From DASQFQ01 sp963802905 (GTDB lineage Bacteria > Actinomycetota > Thermoleophilia > Solirubrobacterales > Solirubrobacteraceae), in contig CAWDKH010000004.1 in assembly GCA_963802905.1 (NCBI GenBank), forward strand, positions 434,001 through 498,000: 64,000 bases of DNA, written 5' to 3'. The translations under genes were made by a program, and so were the position numbers. The notes under the pieces are model-generated. The model had not been told where the DNA came from. It made no database searches and was given only the letters and a program-made list of their open reading frames with translations. This document shows, in pieces, positions 30,490-39,103 of the stretch. Position 1 is the stretch's first letter, and the number at the start of each line of letters is the position of its first letter.

Positions 30490-31478
30490 TCGGGCGGATA
30501 CGGCATGTCGCCCGCCTCGTCGCGCTCGTACATGTCGAGCAGCGGCTGCAGCGAGTACGCCTCGTCGTCGATCGCCGCGTGGCGGTCGCCGACCTCGGCG
30601 AAGCGCGCCGGCATCGTCGCGACCGTGAAGTCCTCGGGCACGACCTCCGGCAGCTCGTCCCACGTCAGCGGGGCGGAGACCGGCGCGCCCGGCTTCGGCC
30701 GCACGCTGTAGGCCGAGGCGATCGTACGGTCACGGGCGTTCTGGTTGTAGTCGATGAAGATGCGCTCGCCGCGCTCCTCCTTCCACCACTTCGTCGTCAC
30801 CTCGCCCGGGAGCCGGCGCTCGAGCTCGCGCCCGAACGCGATCGCCGCGTGGCGGACGTCGGTGAACGTCCAGCGCGGCTCGATCCGCACGTAGATGTGC
30901 ACGCCGCGCCCGCCCGACGTCTTCGGGTAGCCGGTGTAGCCGAGGTCGGCGAGCAGCGTGCGGGCCTCGGCGGCGACCCGCACGGCGTCGGCGAAGTCGG
31001 TGCCCGGCTGCGGGTCGAGGTCGAGGCGGAGCTCGTCGGGATGGTCGACGTCGTCGGCGCGCACCGGCCACGGGTGGAACGTGATCGTCCCCATCTGCGC
31101 CGCCCAGCCGACGACGGCGACCTCGGTGGGGCAGATCTCGTCGGCGTGGCGGCCGGACGGGAACTGGATCCGCGCCGTCTCGAGGTAGTCGGGCGCGCCC
31201 TTCGGCACGCGCTTCTGGAAGAACGCGTCGCCGCCGCGGCTCTCCCGGGTCGAGACGACGATGCCCGGGTGCACGCCCTTCGGCCAGCGCTCGAGCGTCG
31301 TCGGCCGCCGCGCGAGCGCGCGCATGATGCCGTCCTCGACCGCGAGGTAGTAGTTGACGACGTCGAGCTTGGTGACCTCCGGCGTGCGCTCGGTCGCTGG
31401 GAAGATCACGCGGTCCGCGCTGGTGACGCGGAGGTCGCGCCCGCCGGCGTCGACGATGGTGGCGTCGGACTTGGCCAT
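30420..31478 (-). CDS. LigD-type polymerase/primase domain protein (352 aa)
   Basis: A stand-alone archaeo-eukaryotic primase-like polymerase (PolDom) of non-homologous end joining. Signatures: VNYYLAVEDGIMRALARRP, the GGDAFFQKRVPKG and ELRLDLDPQPGTDF (catalytic DxD), GYPKTSGGRGVHIYV and WWKEERGERIFIDYNQNARDRTIASAYSVR. There is no ligase or phosphoesterase domain in the chain, so a ligase and Ku must be encoded elsewhere. The end YPPDYPKMPGEPKRVQPS is family-like, which makes the overlap with xthA genuine. The SnoaL-like gene starts 370 bases upstream and stops 4 bases before this start. Confidence 0.92.
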   Translation of the reverse strand: MAKSDATIVDAGGRDLRVTSADRVIFPATERTPEVTKLDVVNYYLAVEDGIMRALARRPTTLERWPKGVHPGIVVSTRESRGGDAFFQKRVPKGAPDYLETARIQFPSGRHADEICPTEVAVVGWAAQMGTITFHPWPVRADDVDHPDELRLDLDPQPGTDFADAVRVAAEARTLLADLGYTGYPKTSGGRGVHIYVRIEPRWTFTDVRHAAIAFGRELERRLPGEVTTKWWKEERGERIFIDYNQNARDRTIASAYSVRPKPGAPVSAPLTWDELPEVVPEDFTVATMPARFAEVGDRHAAIDDEAYSLQPLLDMYERDEAGDMPYPPDYPKMPGEPKRVQPSRDTDRPRD

Positions 31479-31482
31479 GCCG

Positions 31483-31848
31483 CTACGCCGCCGGCGCGAT
31501 GTGGGCCGCGATGACGCGCCACGCTCCGCCGTCGCGGGTCCACGTCCGCGTGTAGCGCATACGCCCGGAGACCTCCTCGCCCGCGATCGCGCCGTGGATC
31601 TGGACCACGACGAACGTCACCGCCGTGTCACCGGCGACCCGCACCCGGATGTCCTCCTCGGTCAGCTCGCCGATCTCGAAGACGCCCGCACGGTGGGCCG
31701 CCAGATCCTCGGCCTTGTCGGCCAGTTGCCCGTCCGGCCCGACCGCGAGGAGGTCGGGGTGCAGCAGGCGGTCGAGCTCGCCAACGTCGCTGGCGAGCTG
31801 CGCCGCCTGCAGCGCCCGCTCCTCGCGGAGTAATTCGTCCTCGCTCAC
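31483..31848 (-). CDS. SnoaL/NTF2-like protein (121 aa)
   Basis: A small ketosteroid-isomerase-type fold: helix LLREERALQAAQLASDVGELDRLLHPDLLAVGPDGQL, then strands ending YTRTWTRDGGAWRVIAAHIAPA. Such proteins bind small ligands or serve as accessory subunits. It probably shares an mRNA with the LigD polymerase gene, 4 bases away. Substrate unknown. Confidence 0.8.
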   Translation of the reverse strand: MSEDELLREERALQAAQLASDVGELDRLLHPDLLAVGPDGQLADKAEDLAAHRAGVFEIGELTEEDIRVRVAGDTAVTFVVVQIHGAIAGEEVSGRMRYTRTWTRDGGAWRVIAAHIAPAA

Positions 31849-31857
31849 ACTCCGAGC

Positions 31858-32718
31858 CTACGGCAGGAAGTAGAACGGGTTGGGCAGCTTGAACGCGACG
31901 TCCTCGTGGCCGCCCGCGAGGTCGGAGTACTGGTCGCCCACGCTCGCGACGATGCGGTAGCCCTTGGCCTCGATCGCCGCCCGCGCGCCCGACTTGTAGG
32001 TGACCGTCGTGTCGGTGAACGCGTCCGGCTTGAGCACGAGCTCGGTGTAGCCCGTGAAGCCCTCGCGCTCGAGGTTGTGGGCCGTGTGGGCGCGGTCCTT
32101 CTCGCGCCGGCCGGTGACGAAGAACGTCGCGATCCCCTTCTTCTGGGCGAGCTGGTAGAGCGCGAGCGACGGCTTGATCGCGACGCCGATCTCGTTCGTC
32201 GCCTCGGCCATCGAATTCGGGCCGAACGTGAAGTTGTCGGCATCGATCGCGGAGTAGTTGGACAGCGCGGTCTCGTCGACGTCGAAGACGATCGCGGGCT
32301 TGCGCTTGCTCTGGCCGTGGCCATGCTTACCGCGTCGCGACATCCGCACGACCTTCACGCCGCGCTTGTGACCGCCGCGCCGCTGGAGCTTGAACTTCCC
32401 GAACCCGCGACGGTGCCCGGCGCGCGTGAGCCACTGCGCGGCGACGGCGTCGACCTTGGCGATCTGCTTCTCGTAGACGCCGTCCTTGTGGTACGTGCGC
32501 AGCGCCGCTTCCCAGTCGCCGGCGTTGTAGGACTGCTTGGCGCCGAGGTAGGGCAGTCCGCCGCCGCCGTCCCACAACTCGACCATCGGCGTGTGCCCGA
32601 GCTTGGTGAGGATGGGGCCCGGCTCCGGGATCTGCTGACCGGTGGTCTGGGCGGACGCTGCGGTGGGCGCGACCGCGAGCGCGACCGCAGCGATGAGGGT
32701 GATGATGAATCTGTGCAT
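31858..32718 (-). CDS. secreted HAD-superfamily acid phosphatase (286 aa)
   Basis: A signal peptide (cleavage after TAASA) directs export. The HAD motif I DVDETALSN holds the nucleophile Asp, motif II is VTGRREKDR, Lys comes in LVLKPDAF, and motif IV is SVGDQYSDLAGG. It belongs with the plant-type/class-B acid phosphatases (PF03767-like) that release phosphate from nucleotides or organic phosphates. A basic Gly/Lys loop (RRGGHKRGVKVVRMSRRGKHGH) lies before the catalytic domain. A hairpin (gcccccg..cgggggc, 32721-32740) sits just upstream of the start. Confidence 0.85.
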   Translation of the reverse strand: MHRFIITLIAAVALAVAPTAASAQTTGQQIPEPGPILTKLGHTPMVELWDGGGGLPYLGAKQSYNAGDWEAALRTYHKDGVYEKQIAKVDAVAAQWLTRAGHRRGFGKFKLQRRGGHKRGVKVVRMSRRGKHGHGQSKRKPAIVFDVDETALSNYSAIDADNFTFGPNSMAEATNEIGVAIKPSLALYQLAQKKGIATFFVTGRREKDRAHTAHNLEREGFTGYTELVLKPDAFTDTTVTYKSGARAAIEAKGYRIVASVGDQYSDLAGGHEDVAFKLPNPFYFLP

Positions 32719-32829
32719 CCGCCCCCGTACCCGCGGGGGCAACGCGTTCACCCTCACGGGGGATATGGCGCAGAGCCGCGGCACGGGAAGGTGATCCCAT
32801 CTCAACCGCCCCGCCAGAGGGAGTGCCAC

Positions 32830-33706
32830 ATGCCCACCGCCGACAAGCCGGACGAACGGCTCCTCAGTCCCGACGTCGCCAGCCTCGCGCTCGGCACGCT
32901 GAAGTCCAACTCGAGGCTGAACTTCAGCCTCCGGGTCGTCGCGATGGTGTTTGCGCTCGTCGCTTCGAGCCTCGCCGTCGTCTACGTCTTCCTGCGCGCT
33001 GACGAGATGGTGCAGGTGCTCACCGACCCGGCGCGCAACGGCGTGATCGGCGAGCAGCTGCTGGCCCTGACTGCTCCGGCCATCCTTCTGATGATCTTCG
33101 CGATCCTCGCCGCGCTCGCCGGCATGCTCGCCCACTCGCGCGGCCTCGAGGAGTCGGTCCGGACGCTGGACTCCGTCAACCGCCTGCGGCGCGAGGGCGA
33201 GGTTGCCGTCTCGGCGCGGGGGCTGATCGTGGCCTTCGAGGAGCAGATGGCGAGCGCCAAGCGCGGCCACTCGCTGCTGCTGTGGATCGGCCGCACGCTG
33301 TTCATCGTCACGCTCGGTCTGTTCGTGGCCTCGTTCATCAGCGCGATCTGGCACGGCGTCGATCCGCTGACCGTCGGCCTGGGCGTCGAGCTCGCTCGCG
33401 GGCGCCGTCCTCGGCGTCGCCACCAAGATGCCGGAGTCGATCGCCCACGACGTCGCCAACGTCATGCAGCTCCAGCTCGTCGTGACCGGCGCGCACCGGC
33501 AGATCGGGATGCTCGAGAGCGACGCGTTCGCCTCGCTCAACAACCCGGAGACCGCTCGCGCCGACGCGCACCACATGCTGCTCGAGGTCCAGGACCGCAT
33601 CGACAACGTCGTCGACACGGCGATCAAGCAGATCGAGAAGTTCGCGGACCCGCAGCCCGAGGCGAAGGTCATCCAGTTCCGGCGCCCCCAGGCGGCCGTC
33701 GCCTAG
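32830..33706 (+). CDS. two-to-four-TM membrane protein, one frameshift
   Basis: Bridging one indel near 33390 gives about 292 residues: an N-terminal LSPDVASLALGTLKSNSRLNFSLRV, membrane helices (VVAMVFALVASSLAVVYVFL; LTAPAILLMIFAILAALAGM; LWIGRTLFIVTLGLFVASFI), and after the shift a conserved-looking C-terminal helix (GMLESDAFASLNNPETARADAHHMLLEVQ). The break sits in an Ala/Ser-rich stretch where one extra base explains the change. Family not recognised. A strong terminator follows at 33728. Confidence 0.6.
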
Positions 33707-33727
33707 CCAAACCTCCTCCGGCAGCCC

Positions 33728-33753
33728 CGCCCGCCCTCGCAAGAGGGCGGGCG
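33728..33753 (+). terminator. strong GC hairpin terminator (11-bp stem, GCAA loop)
   Basis: cgcccgccctc pairs perfectly with gagggcgggcg around a GCAA tetraloop, beginning 21 bases past the stop of the membrane gene. GNRA-like tetraloops add stability. No T-tract follows. Confidence 0.75.
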
Positions 33754-33800
33754 CCGGTTGACATTCGCTCACCGTCGAGCGAGCCTTGGCGCTGGTCCAA

Positions 33801-34487
33801 GTGAACGAGCTGCCCCTCGCCCTGCACTCGTCGTCCCCCGCCGAGCTGAAGGCCCGGCTCGAGGCCGATCGCCGCGGCGCCCCGTACGTCCTCTACCGCC
33901 CGCACCCCGACGAGCAGCGAATCCTCGAGCTCGGCCCGGCGATGACGCGCGCCACCATCGGCCGCCAGGACGCATGCGACCTTCCGGTGCCGGAGGACCC
34001 GTCGGTCTCGCGCGTGCACGCCGTGCTCGAGCGGATCGGCGACGAGTGGACGCTGGTCGACGACGGCTCCTCGCGCAACGGCTCGTTCGTCAACGGCCAG
34101 CGCGTCCACGGCCGCCAGCTGCTGCGCGACGGCGACGTCCTGCGCGTCGGCGACACCTCGCTCGTGTTCCGCGCGCGGCCCGACCGCGCCACCGCCGAGA
34201 CGATGCCGGCGACCGCGCCGCAGGTCGACGTCTCGGTCGCGCAGCGCCGCGTCCTGATCGCGCTGTGCCGGCCGTTTGCGGGCGCCGGCTTCGCGACGCT
34301 GCCCTCCAACAGCGAGATCGCCGAGGAGCTGTTCCTCAGCGCCGAGACGGTCAAGTCGCACCTGCACGCGCTGTTCCACGCATTCGGCCTCGACGATGTG
34401 CCGCCGCAGCAGAAGCGCGCCCAGCTCGCCGCCGCCGCGCTCGAGCGCGGGGTCATCACGCTGCCGGATCTGACCGCCGTCACGTAG
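33801..34487 (+). CDS. FHA-domain regulatory protein (228 aa)
   Basis: A forkhead-associated domain with GPAMTRATIGRQDACDLPV, VSRVHAVLER and SSRNGSFVNGQRV, which binds phosphothreonine partners. It is followed by a helix-turn-helix-like tail (NSEIAEELFLSAETVKSHLHALFHAFG) resembling LuxR-type DNA-binding helices. It therefore reads phosphorylation and probably touches DNA. GTG 33801 is my choice; TTG 33786 would add five residues. Confidence 0.75.
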   Translation: MNELPLALHSSSPAELKARLEADRRGAPYVLYRPHPDEQRILELGPAMTRATIGRQDACDLPVPEDPSVSRVHAVLERIGDEWTLVDDGSSRNGSFVNGQRVHGRQLLRDGDVLRVGDTSLVFRARPDRATAETMPATAPQVDVSVAQRRVLIALCRPFAGAGFATLPSNSEIAEELFLSAETVKSHLHALFHAFGLDDVPPQQKRAQLAAAALERGVITLPDLTAVT

Positions 34488-34527
34488 CGACCGATGGATT
34501 TCGAGCTCGTGCCGGATCTCAACCGGT

Positions 34528-36195
34528 ATGAGACAAACCACCGGCTGGGTCATCGCCCTCACGGGCCTCGGTTCTTTGATGGCAGCGCTCGACACGCTCG
34601 TCGTGGCGACCGCGCTGAGCACGATCCGCGTCGATCTCGGCGCGTCGCTCGAGTCGCTCGAGTGGACCGTCAACGCGTACAACCTGAGCTTCGCCGTCCT
34701 GCTGATCACGGCGGCCGCGCTCGGTGATCGCTACGGGCGGCGCAGCTTCTACGCCGTCGGCCTCGGAATCTTCGCGGCCGCCTCTGCCGCCTGCGCGCTC
34801 GCCCCCGACGCGGGCTGGCTGATCGCCGCGCGCGCCGTGCAGGGCGTCGGCGCGGCGCTCATCATGCCGCTCGGGCTCGCGCTGCTGGCCTCCGCCTTCC
34901 CGCCCGAGCGGCGCGGCGCGGCGATCGGGATCTTCAGCGCGATCACCGGCATCTCCGTGGCGGCCGGGCCGCTCGTCGGCGGCGCCGTGGTCGAGGGCCT
35001 CGCGTGGGAGTGGATCTTCTGGCTGAACGTCCCGATCGGCCTGCTCGCCATCCCGCTCGTGCTCACGCGCATGCGCGAGAGCCGCGGGCCGGACACCGCG
35101 CTCGACGTCCCCGGCCTCGCGCTGGTCACCGCGGGCACCCTCGGCGTCGTCTGGGGCCTCGTCCGCGGCAACCCCGCGGGCTGGGGGAGCCCCGAGGTGC
35201 TCGGGGCGCTCGCGGCCGGCGCGCTGCTGCTCGCCGCCTTCGTCGCATGGGAGCTGCGCGCCCGTGAGCCGATGCTGCCGATGCGGCTGTTCCGCTCGCG
35301 CGCCTTCTCGGCGAGCAACGCGGCGATGTTCTTCACGTTCGCGTCGCTGTTCAGCGCCGTCTTCTTCTTCGCCCAGTTCCTCCAGACCGGGCTCGGCTAC
35401 GGCCCGCTGGAGACCGGCCTGCGCCTGATCCCGTGGACCGCGACGTTCATCACGGTCGCCCCGGTCGCCGGCGCGCTCGCCGACCGGATCGGCGAGCGAC
35501 CGCTGATGGTCTGCGGGCTTTCGCTGCAGGCCGCCGGGATGGCGTGGCTGGCGCTGATCGCCGAGCCCGGGCTCGAATACACGCGCATGCTCGCGCCGCT
35601 GATCGTCGCCGGGGTCGGCGTCTCGATGGCGATCCCCGCGGCGCAGAACTCGGCCGTCGGCTCGGTCGAGGAGAGCGCGATCGGCAAGGCGGCGGGGACC
35701 AACAGCATGATGCGCGAGCTCGGCGGCGTGTTCGGGATCGCGATCGTCGTCGCCGTCTTCGCCGGCGCCGGCAGCTACGCGTCCGCCGCGGCGTTCACCG
35801 ACGGCTTCGCCCCCGCGATCGGGGTCGGCGCCTGCCTCGCGCTCGCGGGCGCCGCCGCCGGCCTCGCGCTCCCCCGTCCCACCCCACGAACAGGAGATGA
35901 TCCGATGAGACAGGTCATGGTCCGCTACAAGGTCAAGCCCGAGCACGTCGAGGAGAACGAAGCGCTCGTGCGCGCGGTCTACGAGGAGCTCGCGCAGAGC
36001 GAGCCCGACGGGATCCGGTACGCGACGTTCCGGCTCGACGACGGCGTGAGCTTCGTGCACGTCTTCCAAGGCGAGGATGGGCAGTCGCTGGATCCGTTCG
36101 GCGCCTTCCACCGCTTCACGGCAGGCATCCGCGACCGCTGCGACGAGCCGCCCGCCACCACCGTGCTCCACCCGATCGGCGCCTACCGCCTGTGA
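34528..36195 (+). CDS. MFS transporter fused to antibiotic-biosynthesis-monooxygenase-like domain (555 aa)
   Basis: Residues 1-455 form a 14-helix DHA2-type drug:proton antiporter: DTLVVATALSTI, GDRYGRRSFYAVGLG (the MFS A-motif), QGVGAALIMPLGLALLASAFP, and AAGTNSMMRELGGVFGI. The remaining 96 residues, MRQVMVRYKVKPEHVEENEA onward, look like a small dimeric monooxygenase (ABM-like) domain with DDGVSFVHVFQGEDGQSLD. That second part starts at ATG 35905 with its own AGGAGA site (35892), so the proteins may originally have been two genes. The next gene overlaps the TGA by 4 bases. Confidence 0.82.
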   Translation: MRQTTGWVIALTGLGSLMAALDTLVVATALSTIRVDLGASLESLEWTVNAYNLSFAVLLITAAALGDRYGRRSFYAVGLGIFAAASAACALAPDAGWLIAARAVQGVGAALIMPLGLALLASAFPPERRGAAIGIFSAITGISVAAGPLVGGAVVEGLAWEWIFWLNVPIGLLAIPLVLTRMRESRGPDTALDVPGLALVTAGTLGVVWGLVRGNPAGWGSPEVLGALAAGALLLAAFVAWELRAREPMLPMRLFRSRAFSASNAAMFFTFASLFSAVFFFAQFLQTGLGYGPLETGLRLIPWTATFITVAPVAGALADRIGERPLMVCGLSLQAAGMAWLALIAEPGLEYTRMLAPLIVAGVGVSMAIPAAQNSAVGSVEESAIGKAAGTNSMMRELGGVFGIAIVVAVFAGAGSYASAAAFTDGFAPAIGVGACLALAGAAAGLALPRPTPRTGDDPMRQVMVRYKVKPEHVEENEALVRAVYEELAQSEPDGIRYATFRLDDGVSFVHVFQGEDGQSLDPFGAFHRFTAGIRDRCDEPPATTVLHPIGAYRL

Positions 36196-36545
36196 ACCCG
36201 CATCCGGTCGTCCACCTCGAGCTGCACACCGGCGCACCGCCGGGCGCGACCGCGTTCTACTCGCAGCTGCTGCAGTGGCGCTCGCAGCGGATCGACGCGG
36301 CGTGTGGCTCCTACCTCGCGCTCGAGGTGGGCGGCGGGATCGACGGCGGGATCGTCCAGTGCCCCGCCGGCCGGGCGGTCTGGCTCCCCTACGTCGCGGT
36401 CGACCGGATCGACGAGATCACGCGGCGGGCGGACCGGCTCGGCGCGTCGGTCCTGATGGAGCCGCGCGAGGGTCCGGCCGGCTGGCGCAGCGTGGTCGCG
36501 ACCCCGGAGGGCGGCGACATCGCGTTCTGGCAGGCGAAGCGATGA
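36192..36545 (+). CDS. VOC (glyoxalase-like) protein (117 aa)
   Basis: GTG start overlapping the previous stop. HPVVHLELHTGAPPGATAFYSQLL and the second-half WRSVVATPEGGDIAFWQAK give the paired VOC motifs with His and Glu metal candidates. Members of this bacterial subgroup are often paired with ECF sigma factors, as here, where the sigma gene starts 4 bases before this stop. No substrate is assigned. Confidence 0.78.
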   Translation: MNPHPVVHLELHTGAPPGATAFYSQLLQWRSQRIDAACGSYLALEVGGGIDGGIVQCPAGRAVWLPYVAVDRIDEITRRADRLGASVLMEPREGPAGWRSVVATPEGGDIAFWQAKR

Positions 36546-37558
36546 CCGACGAGCGCTACCGCCGGCAGGTCGAGCCCTACCGCGCCGAGCTCCAGGCGCA
36601 CTGCTACCGGATGCTCGGCTCGGCCCAGGACGCCGAGGACGCGCTGCAGGATGCGCTGACCAACGCGTGGCGCGCGCTCCCGCGCTTCGAGGGGCGCAGC
36701 TCGCTGCGCGCCTGGCTCTACAAGATCGCCACCAACGCCTGCCTGAAGCAGATCGAGCGCCGGCCCAAGCGCGTGCTGCCGATCGACTACGGCCCGGCCA
36801 CCGACCCGCACGAGGCGCCGGCCGAGCCGCTCGTCGAGTCGGTCTGGGTCGAGCCCTATCCCGACGCGCGGCTCGGGCTCGACGCACCCGTCGCCGGCCC
36901 CGAGGCGCGCTACGAGCTGCGCGAGAGCGTCGAGCTCGCGTTCATCGCCGTGCTGCAGCACCTGCCGCCGCGTCAGCGCGCGGTGCTGATCCTGCGCGAC
37001 GTCCTCGGGTTCTCGGGCGCCGAGGTCGCCGACGCGCTCGACACCACGCCCGCCTCGGTCTACAGCGCGCTCCAGCGCGCGCACCAGGCGGTCGACGAGC
37101 GCATGCCCGCGCAGAGCCAGCAGGCGACGCTGGCGGCGCTCGGCGACGAGCGCATGCGTGCGCTGGTTGACCGCTACCTGAACGCCTGGGAGCGCGGCGA
37201 CGTCGACGGCGTCGTCGCGCTCCTCACCGAGGACGCGACGGTCACCATGCCGCCGCGCCCGACCTGGTACCGCGGTCGCGAGGCGGCCGCCGCGTTCCTG
37301 CGGGAGTTCCCGATGGCGCACGAGTACCGCTCGCGGCTCGTGCCCGTGGCGGTCAACGCGCAGCTCGCGTTCGGCCACTACTTCTGGGAGCCGGAGCGCA
37401 ACGCCTTCGTCCCGCACGGCGTCAACGTGATCACCGTGCGCGGCGATCGGATCGAGGACATCACGACGTTCCTGACCGACGTCGCGATCGACCGGCTCGG
37501 GCTAGGCCCGATCGACGCGGAACGCGAAGCAGCCGGGGCCCGCGAAATGGACGTGTAG
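36542..37558 (+). CDS. ECF sigma factor with SnoaL-like domain (338 aa)
   Basis: Sigma region 2 (YRMLGSAQDAEDALQDALTNAW then FEGRSSLRAWLYKIATNACL), region 4 (LPPRQRAVLILRDVLGFSGAEV; PASVYSALQRAHQAV) and a C-terminal SnoaL-type domain (RYLNAWERGDVDGVVALL; WYRGREAAAAFLREF). This layout is that of SigG-like/ECF41-type sigma factors whose C-terminal domain tunes activity, often without a classical anti-sigma partner. The adjacent VOC gene is its likely target context. Its 3' end overlaps the convergent DUF1203 gene by 57 bases. Confidence 0.9.
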   Translation: MTDERYRRQVEPYRAELQAHCYRMLGSAQDAEDALQDALTNAWRALPRFEGRSSLRAWLYKIATNACLKQIERRPKRVLPIDYGPATDPHEAPAEPLVESVWVEPYPDARLGLDAPVAGPEARYELRESVELAFIAVLQHLPPRQRAVLILRDVLGFSGAEVADALDTTPASVYSALQRAHQAVDERMPAQSQQATLAALGDERMRALVDRYLNAWERGDVDGVVALLTEDATVTMPPRPTWYRGREAAAAFLREFPMAHEYRSRLVPVAVNAQLAFGHYFWEPERNAFVPHGVNVITVRGDRIEDITTFLTDVAIDRLGLGPIDAEREAAGAREMDV

Positions 37559-37936
37559 GAACTCCACGTCGGGGTCGTCGAGCAGCGCGGTGGCGCGATC
37601 GCGGAACTGCTCGCCCTTCAACACCGCGGCCTCGGTCATCATCGCGTCGCCGTCGTAGGCGCGCACCGACAGCACGCGGCCGTCGACCTGCTCCGACACC
37701 GCGCCGGGGGCGGGCTCGAACGGCTCGCAGCCGTGGGCGTGGACGAACACCGGGCCGTCACCCGCGTACGGGCTGCGGACGATGAACGGGTCGTAGGCGG
37801 CGAGGGCCAGCGCGTCGCCGACCTCGGCGTTGCGCAGGCAGCGGCGGCACGGCAGCGGCCCGTCCGCGAGCTTGTGCCGCGTGGTCGGGGCGTCGGTGTC
37901 GACCTCGCCCGCTGGGAGAGGGGTGATGGTGAACAT
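37502..37936 (-). CDS. DUF1203 family protein (144 aa)
   Basis: Family features: an N-terminal CRRCLRNAEVGDALALAAYDP (two cysteines), VFVHAHGCEPFEP and the closing VEFLHVHFAGPGCFAFRV with His and Cys. DUF1203 proteins have no settled function; the conserved Cys/His pattern suggests metal or redox chemistry. It is divergent from the toxin-like gene starting at 37966. Confidence 0.8.
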   Translation of the reverse strand: MFTITPLPAGEVDTDAPTTRHKLADGPLPCRRCLRNAEVGDALALAAYDPFIVRSPYAGDGPVFVHAHGCEPFEPAPGAVSEQVDGRVLSVRAYDGDAMMTEAAVLKGEQFRDRATALLDDPDVEFLHVHFAGPGCFAFRVDRA

Positions 37937-37965
37937 GCCCCTTCAACGGCCCGGATGGCCCGTGT

Positions 37966-38808
37966 GTGAGGGTTACGATTGCCCCCGTGGAGCGCGTCGC
38001 GAAGGAAGCCGGCGAGCAGGCCTCGGAGGGCGCGGTCGGCGCGCCGCCCTCCGTCGCCACGCTCCCCGGCTCGCTCGCGTGGGCGTCCGCGGTCGGCAAC
38101 CGCGCGGTCCAGCGCTACGCGCGCCGCCGCCAGATCGCGCGCCTCACCCCGCAGGAGATCCTCGAGCAGTACCAGGTCAACGAGGACACCACCGCGGAGT
38201 GGACCCCGAAGCTCGCCGGCGCGATCCCGATCCCGTTCGCCGAGAGCCGCGTGCTGACCACGACCGAGGGCCGGCTGCTCGACACGCTGAGCTTCTCCCG
38301 CGGGCTGCTCGGGCTGAGCGAATTCCGCTCGATCGCGCAAGCCGCGTTCGCGGAGTCGACCGCCCAGTTCCCCGACCCCTCGACCATCCCGAGCTACGTC
38401 CCCACCGACCGTGTCGCCGAATGGAAGAACAACGACGGCCATCGCGACGCGTTCCGTCACTGCTACTGGAACATGCGGCTCGCGGCGGAGTTCGGAAACG
38501 AGTGGACGCGGCAGTTCACGACCGCCCACGAGGCGCTGCCGGGCAACACCGCCGCACGCGAGGCGATGGACCTCTACAACAACCGGATCGGCCGCTCGAT
38601 CGCCCGCGATAACCCCGGTGCCGACCTCGACGAGCTGACGGCGCTGGTGCGCGACGCGGTCGACGACGGGCGCCTGATCGTGATCGACCGCAGCGGCAGC
38701 CTCGCGTTCAGCAACACGGTCGCGGTGTGGGACCACGGTCTCGCGCCGACGGGTTCCCGGGCGGGCGTGATCGCGGTGCCGGCCGGCAACGCCTCCGTCG
38801 ATCCATGA
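37966..38808 (+). CDS. putative exported toxin with N-terminal GNRAVQR motif and DUF6973-like domain (280 aa)
   Basis: Near the N-terminus the sequence ASAVGNRAVQRYAR carries the GNRAVQR motif typical of cargo and toxin N-termini in contractile-injection and related systems of actinobacteria. The C-terminal half has HRDAFRHCYWNMRLAAEFG and FTTAHEALPG then AAREAMDLYNNRIGRSIA, which fit the DUF6973 toxin-like domain (conserved His, Arg, Asp and NN). No signal peptide is seen, consistent with injection rather than Sec export. The next gene is coupled by ATGA and is the candidate immunity gene. GTG 37966 or 37987 may be the start. Confidence 0.6.
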   Translation: MRVTIAPVERVAKEAGEQASEGAVGAPPSVATLPGSLAWASAVGNRAVQRYARRRQIARLTPQEILEQYQVNEDTTAEWTPKLAGAIPIPFAESRVLTTTEGRLLDTLSFSRGLLGLSEFRSIAQAAFAESTAQFPDPSTIPSYVPTDRVAEWKNNDGHRDAFRHCYWNMRLAAEFGNEWTRQFTTAHEALPGNTAAREAMDLYNNRIGRSIARDNPGADLDELTALVRDAVDDGRLIVIDRSGSLAFSNTVAVWDHGLAPTGSRAGVIAVPAGNASVDP

Positions 38809-39083
38809 GCTTCGACGAGCAGCTGTGGAAGGCGCAGCACGGCTCGCCCGCGCTGGAGGAGGAGAACCCGCGCGGCGCGATGGCCCCGGAGCTCCTGCAC
38901 GGGCGGCTCACCGAGGGCATGACGCGCGACGAGGTCCGGCGGCTACTGGGGCCGCCGGAGCACGAGGACGAGCTGACCGACGTCTACGAGCTCGGCCGCT
39001 CGAGCTGGGGCGTCAGCTACGAGCAGATCGCCGTCGAGTACGACGGGGGCGAGCTGGTGCGCGCGCAGCTGCGACGCACCTAG
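38805..39083 (+). CDS. putative immunity or partner protein (92 aa)
   Basis: ATG overlaps the TGA of the toxin-like gene (ATGA), so it is translationally coupled. The protein has LHGRLTEGMTRDEVRRLLGPPEHE, a BamE/SmpA-like helix, then beta strands ELTDVYELGRSSWGVSYEQIAVEYDGGELVRAQL. Immunity proteins with a BamE-like fold occur in polymorphic toxin systems. The immunity role is inferred from position only. Confidence 0.5.
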   Translation: MSFDEQLWKAQHGSPALEEENPRGAMAPELLHGRLTEGMTRDEVRRLLGPPEHEDELTDVYELGRSSWGVSYEQIAVEYDGGELVRAQLRRT

Positions 39084-39103
39084 CCCGCCCCGATCGACCA
39101 TCC

